64,000 nucleotides of DNA. Source: DATFWC01 sp963777755 (GTDB lineage Bacteria; Pseudomonadota; Alphaproteobacteria; Rhizobiales; Xanthobacteraceae). Shown piece after piece: positions 9,209-17,785 of this stretch (positions are counted from its first letter, which is position 1; every line of letters begins with the position of its first letter). The stretch is from positions 53,348 to 117,347 of the forward strand of contig CAVZSC010000014.1 of the NCBI GenBank assembly GCA_963777755.1, in the 5' to 3' direction. The position numbers and the translations under genes were made by a program. The notes beneath the pieces are model-generated. The model ran no database searches. It was not told the origin of the DNA and worked only from the letters and a program-made list of their open reading frames with translations.

Positions 9209-10741
9209 TCATGGTCCCGCCTTGCCGCCGCGCACGAGGCCGCTCGCGCGCTGCCACGCGCCGGTGGCTGCCGTCTGGACGGCCGGGATGTTGAGCAGGA
9301 TGGTGGCGGCGACGATCGAAAACATCACGAAGCTGATCGGGCGCGTGAAGAACGGCGTGAGATCGCCGTCGGACAGCACCAGACCGCGGCGCAGGCTCTT
9401 TTCCAGGATGTCGCCGAGCACGATGCCGAGCACCAGCGGCGCCATGGGGAAATTGAGCTGGCGCAGGATCAAGCCGACGATGCCGAAGGCCAGCATGACA
9501 TAGACGTCGAACAGGCGCTGGGAAATCGCGTACGAGCCGACGGCGCACAGCACGAAGATCACCGGCATGATCAGGTTCTGCGGGAACTGCAGGATGCGGA
9601 TCAGCAGCCTGGTCAGGGTCAGGCCGTAGATCAGGATGCCGATGCTGGCGATGAACATCATCGCCACCACGTCATAGACGAACTGCGGCGCCTCGATCAT
9701 GATCAGCGGCCCCGGCTGGACGCCGTGGATCAGCATGGCGGCGAGCAGCACGGCAGCCGGCGCCGAGCCCGGCACCGCCAGGGTGAGCACCGGGATGACC
9801 GCGCCCGGCACGCAGGCATTGTCGCCGGTCTCCGCCGCCATCAGGCCTTCGATCGAGCCCTTGCCGAATTTCTCCTTCTCCTTGCTGGCCCGGCGCGCCG
9901 CCGCGTACGAGCTCCAGGCGGCGACGTCCTCGCCCACGCCCGGGATGATGCCGATGGCAGTGCCGATCAGCCCGGAGCGGATCACCGTGCGCCAGTACTT
10001 GAGCACGTCGGCGATCTTCGGGATGACGGTGTCGAACGTGTTGATGGTGAGAGCAGGCGGCCGGTCCTTCATCACCGTGAGGACCTCGGCGAAGCCGAAC
10101 GCGCCGACCAGCGCCGGGACCAGGGAAATGCCGCCCGACAGATCGGAGAAGCCGAACGTGTAGCGGTCGTAGGCGTAGAGCCCGTCCTGGCCGATCCCGG
10201 CAATGAACAGGCCGGCAAAGCCGGCCATCCATCCTTTCAGCGCATCGGTGCCGGTGAGATTGCCGGAGATCACCACGCCGAACACGGCGAGCCAGAAGAA
10301 TTCGTAGGCGCCGAATTTCAGCGCCATCTCGCCCAGCACCGGGGTGAAAAACGCGAGGCACAGCATGCCGATCCAGGTGCCGATCACCGATCCCGAGGTG
10401 GCGATCCCCATGGCGCGGCCGGCGAGACCCTGACGGGCGAGCGCGTGGCCGTCGAGGCACGAGGCGGCGGAGGCCGGCGTGCCCGGGATGTTGAGCAGGA
10501 TGGCGCTGCGACTGCCGCCGTAGATCGCTCCCACATAGGTGCAGATGAGAATGAGAAGCGCGGTGTTCGGCTCCAGCTTGATGGTCAGCGTCGTCATCAA
10601 GGCGACGCCCATGGTGGCGGTCAGGCCGGGAAGCGCACCGATCACGAAGCCGATGAACGAGGAGGCGAGCGCATAAGCCACCGTCGTCGGCGTAAGGAAG
10701 CTCGCGAGCGAGTGACCGAAGGCGATCAGACCGTCGAGCAT
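9209..10741 (-). CDS. tctA: Tripartite tricarboxylate transporter large membrane subunit TctA
   Basis: A 510-residue inner-membrane protein with about 11-12 hydrophobic segments. Family signatures are GALPGLTATMGVALMTTL near the N-terminus, YGGSRSAILLNIPGTPASAA and GIIPGVGEDVAAW, with a second NIPG-like half in VLTLAVPGSAPAAVLLAAM. TctA forms the translocation pore of a cation-driven, binding-protein-dependent importer of tricarboxylates and other organic acids. The ATG at 10741 gives the normal N-terminus; the frame is open upstream but overlaps tctB. It lies 10 bases downstream of tctB. Confidence 0.92.
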   Translation of the reverse strand: MLDGLIAFGHSLASFLTPTTVAYALASSFIGFVIGALPGLTATMGVALMTTLTIKLEPNTALLILICTYVGAIYGGSRSAILLNIPGTPASAASCLDGHALARQGLAGRAMGIATSGSVIGTWIGMLCLAFFTPVLGEMALKFGAYEFFWLAVFGVVISGNLTGTDALKGWMAGFAGLFIAGIGQDGLYAYDRYTFGFSDLSGGISLVPALVGAFGFAEVLTVMKDRPPALTINTFDTVIPKIADVLKYWRTVIRSGLIGTAIGIIPGVGEDVAAWSSYAAARRASKEKEKFGKGSIEGLMAAETGDNACVPGAVIPVLTLAVPGSAPAAVLLAAMLIHGVQPGPLIMIEAPQFVYDVVAMMFIASIGILIYGLTLTRLLIRILQFPQNLIMPVIFVLCAVGSYAISQRLFDVYVMLAFGIVGLILRQLNFPMAPLVLGIVLGDILEKSLRRGLVLSDGDLTPFFTRPISFVMFSIVAATILLNIPAVQTAATGAWQRASGLVRGGKAGP

Positions 10742-10751
10742 GGCGTTCGCT

Positions 10752-11321
10752 TCAAGGCAGGCGAACCAGAAAAATGTCCTGGAACGCGAAATGAACGACC
10801 AGTCCGGAAATTGCTCCGAACACCGCCGCGAAGGCGGCGCCGCGGAGCAGCGTTCCGTCGCGACGGCGGTCCTCATACTGGAACACGAACACCATCGCGG
10901 CGACGTACAGCGCCGCCGCCAGCCAGAATGGGAGGCCGCGGCCCAAGAGGCCGACCGAGAAGGCGAGTGCCAGCGCGAGCGCGGCGATCAGGCGCCAATG
11001 ATCCACGAGGCGAATCCGTGGCCATTGCGCCTGCCTAGACTCGATGTTTGCCGCATTTCCTTTCGGAAAACCGGGGTCCACTTTTCCGGGCAATGCTCTA
11101 AGCGCGCCGCCGCGCACGCCGCGCAGAATGAGGAGGAGCGACATCAGGGCGAGCGCTGCGCCGAGCAGGCCTGGCACGAGACCCGGCACCGTGTAGATGG
11201 TCGCCGCGAGGTGCTCGAGGCGATCCATCCGCCACGCGCCGATGATGATCCCGATCGAGACCGCAAGCCACGCGGCTCCGGTGACGAGATCCGCAAAGGG
11301 CGAGGGTTTCTCGTCGTCCAC
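10752..11321 (-). CDS. tctB: Tripartite tricarboxylate transporter small membrane subunit TctB
   Basis: About 189 residues with four hydrophobic segments: GAAWLAVSIGIIIGAW, VPGLLGAALALMSLLLIL, LIAALALALAFSVGLLG with the following WLAAALYVAAMVFVF, and FAAVFGAISGLVVHFAF. The topology and size are those of TctB. The GTG at 11321 is the best start. It leaves a 5-base gap after tctC and puts the first membrane segment near residue 12; no strong ribosome site is visible, so coupling to tctC is likely. A charged 35-residue loop joins segments 2 and 3. Confidence 0.82.
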   Translation of the reverse strand: MDDEKPSPFADLVTGAAWLAVSIGIIIGAWRMDRLEHLAATIYTVPGLVPGLLGAALALMSLLLILRGVRGGALRALPGKVDPGFPKGNAANIESRQAQWPRIRLVDHWRLIAALALALAFSVGLLGRGLPFWLAAALYVAAMVFVFQYEDRRRDGTLLRGAAFAAVFGAISGLVVHFAFQDIFLVRLP

Positions 11322-11326
11322 GGGAT

Positions 11327-12331
11327 CTACGGGCGCGGAATACCGATACTGTCCGGGGCGAGCTTCGACTTGCCGCCGTCGTGCAGCAGCCACGCATAGG
11401 CCTGGATGGCCGGCATCGCAGCCTTGAGCGCCGCATCGCCGGCGGCGGGCGCGAACTGCGCTCCGTTCCGGGCGGCGTAGGTTTTCAGCGCGTCGGACTT
11501 CGCCACCACGCCCTCCCACACCATGTCGAGAGTCTGCAGCACCGGCGCGGGTACCTTGTTCGACACGAAGATGCCGAAATAGTTGGCGTCCGGCTTGTAT
11601 CCGGAAACCGACGCGGTGATCGGCGGGATGGTGCCGATGCCTTCGAGCTCGAGCGGCTTGTCGGAGAGCACGGCAAGAGGACGTATGCGACCGGCGCGGA
11701 TCATCGCCGCCTGCTCGACCGCGAGCTGGGTGGTGATCTCGGTCTCGCCCGCGACCGTCGCGTTCACTGCCGGGTTGCCGCCGTCATAGGTCACATGCTT
11801 GTAGGTGAGACCGAGCGCCTTGGTGAAGCTTTCGACCGCCGAGTGACCGGACGAGTTGACGCCGGCGGTCGCGACCGCCACCTGCCCGGGCTTCGCCTTC
11901 ATGGCGTTCACCACGTCGGCCGCGGTCTTGTAGGGCGAATTCGGGTTGACGCCGAGCACCGAGACGTTGACCACCGCGAGGTAGAGCCGCCAGTCGGCCA
12001 CCTTGGTGTCGAGCAGGCCGCTGACCGCATAGGTGCCGAGGTCCTTGGCGGCGCCCGACGTCCAGGTGTAGCCGTCCGGGTTGGCGCCGAGCGCGTTCTT
12101 GGTGCCGATCGAGCCGGAGGCGCCGGGCTGGTTCACCACCACGATTTTCTGGCCGAGCGACTTCTCGAGCTCGCCGGCGGTGACACGGATGACCTGGTCG
12201 GTCGAGCCCCCCGCCGCCCATGGCACGATCACGGTGATCGGCTTGTCAGGCTTCCACGGATAATTCTGCGCCGAGGCAGGAGCTGCGAGGCCGAGCGCCG
12301 CAATCGCGCTCAGCAGGACGGTGCGCCACAT
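11327..12331 (-). CDS. tctC: Tripartite tricarboxylate transporter substrate-binding protein TctC
   Basis: A 334-residue periplasmic binding protein. The signal peptide MWRTVLLSAIAALGLAAPAS ends AQ. The mature part has PITVIVPWAAGGSTD and NQPGASGSIGTKNALGANPDGYT, which are Tct signature blocks, and YDGGNPAVNATVAGE in the ligand cleft. The start at 12331 is supported by GGAGGAAACA directly before the ATG. It is first in the order tctC-tctB-tctA-isomerase-enolase on the minus strand, all within 10 bases or overlapping. The imported ligand is an organic acid of unknown identity. Confidence 0.9.
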   Translation of the reverse strand: MWRTVLLSAIAALGLAAPASAQNYPWKPDKPITVIVPWAAGGSTDQVIRVTAGELEKSLGQKIVVVNQPGASGSIGTKNALGANPDGYTWTSGAAKDLGTYAVSGLLDTKVADWRLYLAVVNVSVLGVNPNSPYKTAADVVNAMKAKPGQVAVATAGVNSSGHSAVESFTKALGLTYKHVTYDGGNPAVNATVAGETEITTQLAVEQAAMIRAGRIRPLAVLSDKPLELEGIGTIPPITASVSGYKPDANYFGIFVSNKVPAPVLQTLDMVWEGVVAKSDALKTYAARNGAQFAPAAGDAALKAAMPAIQAYAWLLHDGGKSKLAPDSIGIPRP

Positions 12332-12504
12332 TGTTTCCTCCCGATCGCTGGTCGGCTTTTTCGTGGCCGACTTCCATTCGGTCGGCGGGTCGACCCGCCC
12401 CGATTCCGCGATCGTGGAGCATGCCTCGCGGCGCCGCAACCGTAAAAACACGGAGGCCCCGGAGAGGGAACCGCTGTCGCGAGGCGCTCGCCCTATTGTT
12501 CGGC

Positions 12505-13950
12505 TCAGATGTGCACAACCGTGACGGCGAAGTTGCTCGTCGCGATCGTGCCGGTGGCGCCGGTGATGTCGACGAGCAGATCGCCCGCATCATCGAAGGC
12601 GTTGAACGTCGCATCATTGTTGACCGCCAGGTAGGTACGGCCGCCGAATGTGAACTGCGCGGCGACATTCGCGTTCGCCCCGCCGTTGAGCGTGAAGGCC
12701 GCCGCGATGGCGCTGGTGGCGGCAGCGCCCAGGTTCGCACCGCCCGGCGCCCCGACGTCGGCCGCAAAGGCGATCACGCTCAGGTGGACCGAATCCTGCG
12801 CCCAGTTCAGGTCGGTGATGCGCTCGATCGGTCCGCCGGCGGCGCCGTTGCCGTCGTCGGCAGCCGTCTCGAACGCAAAATCGTCGCGGCCGCTTCCGCC
12901 CGATATGGTGTCGGCCCCGAGCTGGCCGACCAGCAGATCGTCGTTCTCATTGCCCTGGATCAAATCAGCACCCGCGCCGGCGATGACGAAGTCATTGCCA
13001 AGACCGCCGAACACAGTGTCGTCACCGCTCTCGACCTGCACCCGGTCGTTGCTCTCGTTGGCAAAGATGAGGTCGGCGCCGGCGCGGGCCACAATGGTGT
13101 CGGCGCCGAAGCCGCCGACCACCGTGTTGGCGCCGGCCCCCGCGCCGATTCCGTCATCGCCGCCATTGCCGAAAATGAAGTCCGCTCCAGCTCCGCTCAC
13201 CAGAACGTCGTTGCCGTCCGCCGAATCGTTGCCGCCGAGGATCGTGGCGGAGCCGGCGCCGATCGTATCGGGGCCGCCGCCGCCGATCGGGATCGGAACG
13301 AAGCCGTCGCCGGTCAGAATGATCGTATCGGCGCCCTCATTGCCGAAATACAGGACGCTGTCGGCGGACGTGTGCGCACCCGTCAACGAATCGTTGCCGA
13401 GCCCGCCGAACACCGTGTCATTGCCTGTCGTGACCCGGGTCGTGTCGTTACCTTCGTTGCCGAACACGAGATCGGCGGACGGGGCGCCCGGCATCCAGAT
13501 CGAATCGTTGTCGAAGCCCCCGATCAGCGTGTCGTTGCCGCCGATTCCATTGATGGAATCATTGCCACCATGCCCGAACACGAGGTCCGCCGCCTGGCCG
13601 GCGATGATGGAATCGGCGCCATCGCCTGAGTCGTTGCCGCCCAGAATGGTCTGCCCGCTCGTCGCGTTGCCCATATTGATGGAGTCGAGCCCATTGCCAC
13701 CAAGCAGGACCATCTCGCCCGCGGCACCGCTGGCGAAGATGCTGTCGTTCTCGGCGCCCGCGTCGATGGTGCCGGTGTTGCCGGCCTGCAACACGACCGT
13801 GTCGCTCCCGGAATCGCCTGAGACGGTGGCAAGGCCGGCTCCGGTGAGAATGCTGTCGTTCCCGCCCAGCCCGACGATCGTGCCGGGCCCGACCTCCGCT
13901 GCCCGGTCGATCGTGTCATTTCCGCCTGTTCCGCTGATGCTATAGGCCAT
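12505..13950 (-). CDS. RTX-like secreted repeat protein, copy 2
   Basis: A 481-residue paralogue of the other RTX-like proteins. It starts MAYSISGTGGNDTIDRAAE, carries some twenty GGxGxD-type units (for example VFGGLGNDSLTGA and TVVGGFGADTIV) and the recurrent ILGGNDSADG spacer, then the linker ERITDLNWAQDS and the C-terminal domain with FTFGGRTYLAVNND and LLVDITGATGTI. This copy has an extended end, SNFAVTVVHI, which also appears in the remnant at 15704-15796. No signal peptide; probably exported by a type I route not encoded here. Intact reading frame. It lies 156 bases downstream of copy 3 on the same strand and 173 bases before tctC. Confidence 0.86.
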   Translation of the reverse strand: MAYSISGTGGNDTIDRAAEVGPGTIVGLGGNDSILTGAGLATVSGDSGSDTVVLQAGNTGTIDAGAENDSIFASGAAGEMVLLGGNGLDSINMGNATSGQTILGGNDSGDGADSIIAGQAADLVFGHGGNDSINGIGGNDTLIGGFDNDSIWMPGAPSADLVFGNEGNDTTRVTTGNDTVFGGLGNDSLTGAHTSADSVLYFGNEGADTIILTGDGFVPIPIGGGGPDTIGAGSATILGGNDSADGNDVLVSGAGADFIFGNGGDDGIGAGAGANTVVGGFGADTIVARAGADLIFANESNDRVQVESGDDTVFGGLGNDFVIAGAGADLIQGNENDDLLVGQLGADTISGGSGRDDFAFETAADDGNGAAGGPIERITDLNWAQDSVHLSVIAFAADVGAPGGANLGAAATSAIAAAFTLNGGANANVAAQFTFGGRTYLAVNNDATFNAFDDAGDLLVDITGATGTIATSNFAVTVVHI

Positions 13951-14106
13951 GGCAATGATCCATTGTTACGCGCCCCGCCCGCGAGTGTCGTGCTAAGTCG
14001 GCCGATACTCGCGTCGGGTTCACATTGCGGCGGGCTTCACGACCATGACGAGGTAAAACTTCGTGATCGATCAGCCTGCTCTGTGATCGTCATCACGTTG
14101 CCCAAT

Positions 14107-15490
14107 TCATTGGTCGAAGTTGGTCGCACCGATCGTCCCGGCAACCCCGGTGATATCGAACAGCATATCCCGCGTGCCATCGAACGTGTTGTAGGTCGCG
14201 TCCTGATTGACAGCCAGGTAGGTGCGGCCCCCGAACGTGAACTGGGCTGCAACGTTCTGGTTCGTGCTGCCGCCGAGCAGATACCCGGCCGCGATGGCGC
14301 CATTGGCGGCCGCGTTCAGGTCCGCACCGGTACCCACTCCCACATTGGCCGCGAAGGTTACCGGATTGACGGTCAAGAACTTGTCCTCGGCCCAGTTCAC
14401 GTCGGTGATGAACTCGATCGGCCCGCTGCCCACGACATTGCTGCCGTCCTCTTCGAGAGCTCCGTAGGTGAATACGTCATTCCCGCCGCCGCCCGACATC
14501 GTGTCGGCGCCAAGCCCGCCGGCAATCGTATCGTTCCCCTCGTTGCCCTGCAGCACGTCCGCACCCGCGCCGGCAACGACGGTGTCGGCGCCCAGCCCGG
14601 CAAACACGGTGTTGGCGCCGTCCCCGACAATCACGGTGTCGTTGCTCTCGTTGGCGAAGACGAGGTCCGCACCGCCTCCGGTCACGATGGTATCGGCGCC
14701 GAAGCCGGCCACCACCGTATTGGCCCCGGTCCCCGCATTGATCGTATCGGCGCCACCGTTGCCGAAGATGAAGTCGGCACCAGTGCCGCTCACGAGTGAA
14801 TCGTTGCCGTCCGCCGAGTCGTTGCCGCCGAGGATCGTGAACGTGCCGCCGGAGAGCGCGATCGTGTCGGCGCCTTCGTTGCCGAAATAGCGGGCAACGT
14901 CGGTCGGGGCATATTCGGCCACCATGGAATCGTTGCCCTGGCCGGCAAAGACGGTGTCGTTGCCCGCCGCGACCTGGATCGTGTCGGCGCCCTCGTTGCC
15001 GAACACGAGATCGGAGGATCCGCCGCCGCTTCTGATCGAATCGCTGCCGAAGCCACCGATCAGCGTGTCGTTTCCACCGGCATTGAGGATCGTATCGTTG
15101 CCGCCATTGCCGAATACCAGATCGGAGCCGAGGCTGCCGCTGCCGATGAGATCGGCGTCGTCATTCGAGTCGTTGCCGCCCAGGATCGTGTGCGGCGCCG
15201 TCGTATTGATGACCTCGAACTCATCGCGTCCCTCGCCGCCGAGCAGGACCATCGGGCCCTCGTTCGAAATCGGAGGCAATGAAATCGTCGCCGCTGCCAC
15301 CATCCAGGGTGCCGGTCGCGCGACCGAGAGCGGAGATGTTATCCCTGCCGGAACCACCGCTGGCGAAGACCAAGCCGGCTCCCGCGAAGATCGTGTCGTC
15401 GCCGCCCAGGCCGATGATCGTCCCTGGCCCGACGTCGTTGATGTGATTCAGAAGATCATTTCCGGATGTTCCGGTAGAATTATACGCCAC
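14107..15490 (-). pseudogene. RTX-like secreted repeat protein, copy 3, +1 frameshift
   Basis: Starts MAYNSTGTSGNDLLNHI at 15490. The first frame runs to about residue 74 (FIASDF). The repeats then continue in the next frame from NEGPMVLLGGEGRDEF to the end ELL-type domain with FTFGGRTYLAVNQD and MLFDITGVAGTI. The total span is three times 461 plus one base, so one extra base sits near 15265-15271. Apart from this, the repeats, linker (EFITDVNWAEDKF) and C-terminal domain are intact. It may be a real pseudogene, a sequencing error or a switchable site. Copy 6 is shifted at almost the same aligned position. Confidence 0.82.
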
Positions 15491-15703
15491 TGCTGTTCTC
15501 CACTGATGTTCTTCCCGTTTGTCGTGTTCTATGTGCGGGTTGTGCGATCACGGTTCGATAACATTTGCGTCAGACTGGTCAGGTCATGCGGCCTGGGTTG
15601 CCGCGCCTTTGCACGATGCAAGTGGCGCGCGTCACCGCGCTCCGCGCCACCAGCTCACGCTCGGCTCACGCACCGGCGGAGCCGGGTACCGTGCTTTGTC
15701 GGA

Positions 15704-15796
15704 TCAGAGTTGCACGACCGAGACGGCGACGTTGCTCGTGACGATCGTGCCGGTCGCGCCGGTGATGTCGGCGGACGTGAACTGTGCGGCGATCTT
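15704..15796 (-). pseudogene. C-terminal stub of a seventh RTX-like copy
   Basis: On the minus strand this stretch reads IAAQFTSADITGATGTIVTS and ends NVAVSVVQL before a stop. It matches the end of copy 2 (VAAQFTF ... DITGATGTIATSNFAVTVVHI), but the about 22 residues between QFT and DITG are missing. The N-terminus and all repeats are absent. Just upstream, at 15811-15885, lies the same spacer/hairpin cassette that precedes other copies, so the body was removed by deletion between cassette and tail. This is direct evidence of recombination within the family. Confidence 0.72.
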
Positions 15797-15810
15797 TCGT
15801 CGAGAAGGGG

Positions 15811-15847
15811 GCCCTCCCCCGCAGGCGGGTCACAAGCGGGGGAGGGC
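15811..15847 (-). terminator. Relic terminator hairpin of the RTX spacer cassette
   Basis: A perfect 12-base stem, GCCCTCCCCCGC (15811-15822) and GCGGGGGAGGGC (15836-15847), with a 13-base loop. It corresponds to the hairpins between the plus-strand RTX copies (44861-44884, 46379-46404). On the minus strand it is preceded by a GGCGCCT / CTCCCTGGCCGGG stretch like theirs. No strong T-tract follows. Confidence 0.55.
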
Positions 15848-16128
15848 GGCGAGGAGCCCGGCCAGGGAGAACCCAGGCGCCTCAATTTCCGATCGGCTCA
15901 ATTCATGCACGGCGGTGCCGGTGACGTCGTGACGACCAAGCTGGTGAAGATGCTTTCTCTCAGAGGCCGAGTCCGACCTCGGGGCGATCGCCGTCGACCG
16001 ATCAAATCAGCACATGGTCTTCTCTCTATCGGCATTGTCCGCGTTCGAAGGCACACGCGTAAGAAGTTGACGCAAACCAGCCTTTCACACCTGAGGATGG
16101 GTAGGGCCGCTCATCGGCAGTACCCCGG

Positions 16129-17271
16129 TCACCCGTCGATCGGCAGCCCGAGCGCAACGCGGCCGGCAAGGCGGCGCTGTTGGCCCGGCTGAAGCGGATG
16201 GAAGCGGGCGCCCTGCACGTCGCGATAGAGCCGCTCGAGGCCGAGGCTGCGGAAATAGCCTGCCCCGCCGGTCGCATCGAGGGCGAGATCGACCGTCTTC
16301 ACCGCGTGCCGCCCCACCAGCGTGCGGTGGATGAAAGTCGTGTTGGTGGTCTCCGGCCCGGGCTGCGCGGCTTCGGTGAACGCCGCCATGCTGTTCAGCG
16401 CGATGCGGGTCGCGGTCAGCTCGGTGTCCAGTGCACCGATTGCTTCGATCGCATCGGCATCGTGGCGCTTCGCCACGGCTTTCACCGCAACGTCGCGCGC
16501 CGCCTCGGCAACGCCGGCGTAGACCGCGTAGACCAACGGAAATGCCACCATGGTGATGATGTGCAGCAGCGGGTGCCACACCCCGGGCTTGCGCTTTGCG
16601 CCGATCGCCGCATCCGGCACGAACACGCCTTCGAGCAACACATCGTGCGAGCCGGTGCCGCGCATGCCGAGCGTGTCCCAGCTCTCGACGATCGAAATGC
16701 CCTCCGCGCTCATCGGCACACCGAACTGCAGCACGGTCGGGCCATCCGGCGCCGACTCGTCGATCGCGCTCGTCATGTAGAGCTGCGACGAAGGAGCGCC
16801 GCTCGCAAAAACCTTGCGGCCGCTCACGCGGTAGCCCCCCTCCACGCGCACCGCCTTGCCGGATCCATTGAGCCAGTCGGATCCGCCGGAGGACAGGAGC
16901 TGGATGCGCTCCGCCGCAACCCGCTTGAGCAGCCCGTCGGTCGGCGCTTTCTGGTGGCGCCAGCGCCAAGCCGCGGCGGCGACCGCGTGCGTATGCATCG
17001 CGAACGCGAGCGCCGTCGAGCCGCAGTGATGCGCAAGCTGTCGCAACATGTCGGCCAACTCCGCGCGGGACAGCCCTGCCCCGCCGAGCTCGGACGGAAC
17101 GCCGAGCGCAAGAAACCCGTGATCCCGCAACGCGGCCATGTTGGTTGCGACAAATTCGTTCGCCTGATCGCAGCGCCTGCCCTCTTCGGCGATTTGCGGG
17201 CCGATCTGTTCGAGCACATCGCGCCAATCGGATTGCGCCGCGGGCGCCTTTCGCACAACAGAGACGGACAT
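16129..17271 (-). CDS. Acyl-CoA dehydrogenase family protein
   Basis: A 380-residue flavoprotein of the acyl-CoA dehydrogenase superfamily. Visible are the N-terminal helical domain with FLALGVPSELGGAGLSRAEL, the FAD-binding middle part LNGSGKAVRVEGGYRVSGRK and LGMRGTGSHDVLLEGVFVP, and the C-terminal helical domain ending DATGGAGYFRSLGLERLYRD. Members oxidise acyl-CoA thioesters, while a related branch (DszC/SfnB type) are flavin monooxygenases; the missing acyl-CoA context leaves either possible. AAGGAGAACCCC precedes the ATG at 17271. It stands divergent from an AraC regulator 470 bases away, which may control it. Confidence 0.82.
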   Translation of the reverse strand: MSVSVVRKAPAAQSDWRDVLEQIGPQIAEEGRRCDQANEFVATNMAALRDHGFLALGVPSELGGAGLSRAELADMLRQLAHHCGSTALAFAMHTHAVAAAAWRWRHQKAPTDGLLKRVAAERIQLLSSGGSDWLNGSGKAVRVEGGYRVSGRKVFASGAPSSQLYMTSAIDESAPDGPTVLQFGVPMSAEGISIVESWDTLGMRGTGSHDVLLEGVFVPDAAIGAKRKPGVWHPLLHIITMVAFPLVYAVYAGVAEAARDVAVKAVAKRHDADAIEAIGALDTELTATRIALNSMAAFTEAAQPGPETTNTTFIHRTLVGRHAVKTVDLALDATGGAGYFRSLGLERLYRDVQGARFHPLQPGQQRRLAGRVALGLPIDG

Positions 17272-17342
17272 GGGGTTCTCCTTCAGATGGGGTGTTATGA
17301 TGTTGCTTGCACCGCCGGTGGCTGTCGGCGGCGAACGTCGGT

Positions 17343-17426
17343 CGTGTGGGGGGAGCTATCGTTCAACACCGACCTTTCCTCAATGACCGGAACGCCGCCC
17401 GTCTGTGCAGGGACGCCGGGTCACGC
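17343..17426 (+). repeat. Direct repeat A: duplicated 5' region of the AraC gene
   Basis: About 84 bases that align with 17704-17785. Both read CGTGTGG(G)GGAGC-ATCGTT-AA-ACCG and then TTTCCTCAATGACCG. The copy here includes the ATG (17382) but reaches a stop soon after. The unit covers the leader and first codons of the downstream AraC gene, so it is a partial duplication. Confidence 0.65.
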
Positions 17427-17703
17427 AGGCGTGACGAATTCCAATTCGCCGGTTCACGATGGCGTGACGCATGTGCCGCCGCATGAACAGAATCCGCGTT
17501 TGCCGACACTCATGCATCGTCAGTCACCGCGATGTCCGCCATCGGATAGAGCCTCGCTATTGTCCACTTCGCGCCATCGCTCTCCGTTCTGCGTCATTTA
17601 CTGGTCGTCCTGGCGTCTTTCGCCGCGAGGTTGGGTCCGCCCGGGGTGAGGGATGTGTTACGTGCATCCAGCGCCGGCGGATGATGCTTGGCGAGTTCGC
17701 CAT

Positions 17704-17785
17704 CGTGTGGGGAGCCATCGTTGAAGACCGCAATTTCCTCAATGACCGAGACGTCACCGACCGTTGCGGATATGCCGAGTCGCGC
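17704..17785 (+). repeat. Direct repeat B: leader and first codons of the AraC gene
   Basis: The functional partner of the repeat at 17343-17426. The conserved block ends in TTTCCTCAATGACCG, whose ATG (17742) is the proposed AraC start. The two copies differ by scattered substitutions and a one-base gap, so the duplication is not recent. Confidence 0.65.

Noticed and set aside
9182..11038. A 618-codon plus-strand frame
   Set aside because: It is antisense to tctA/tctB, with Asp/His/Arg-rich composition and no family features; a high-GC artefact.
12331..13945. Long plus-strand frames over RTX copy 2
   Set aside because: Low-complexity Pro/Ser or Asp/Gly translations that mirror the repeat DNA of the true minus-strand gene.
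1932..15490. A type I secretion operon for the RTX proteins
   Set aside because: I looked for ABC exporter, membrane-fusion and TolC-like genes near each cluster and saw none in the window.
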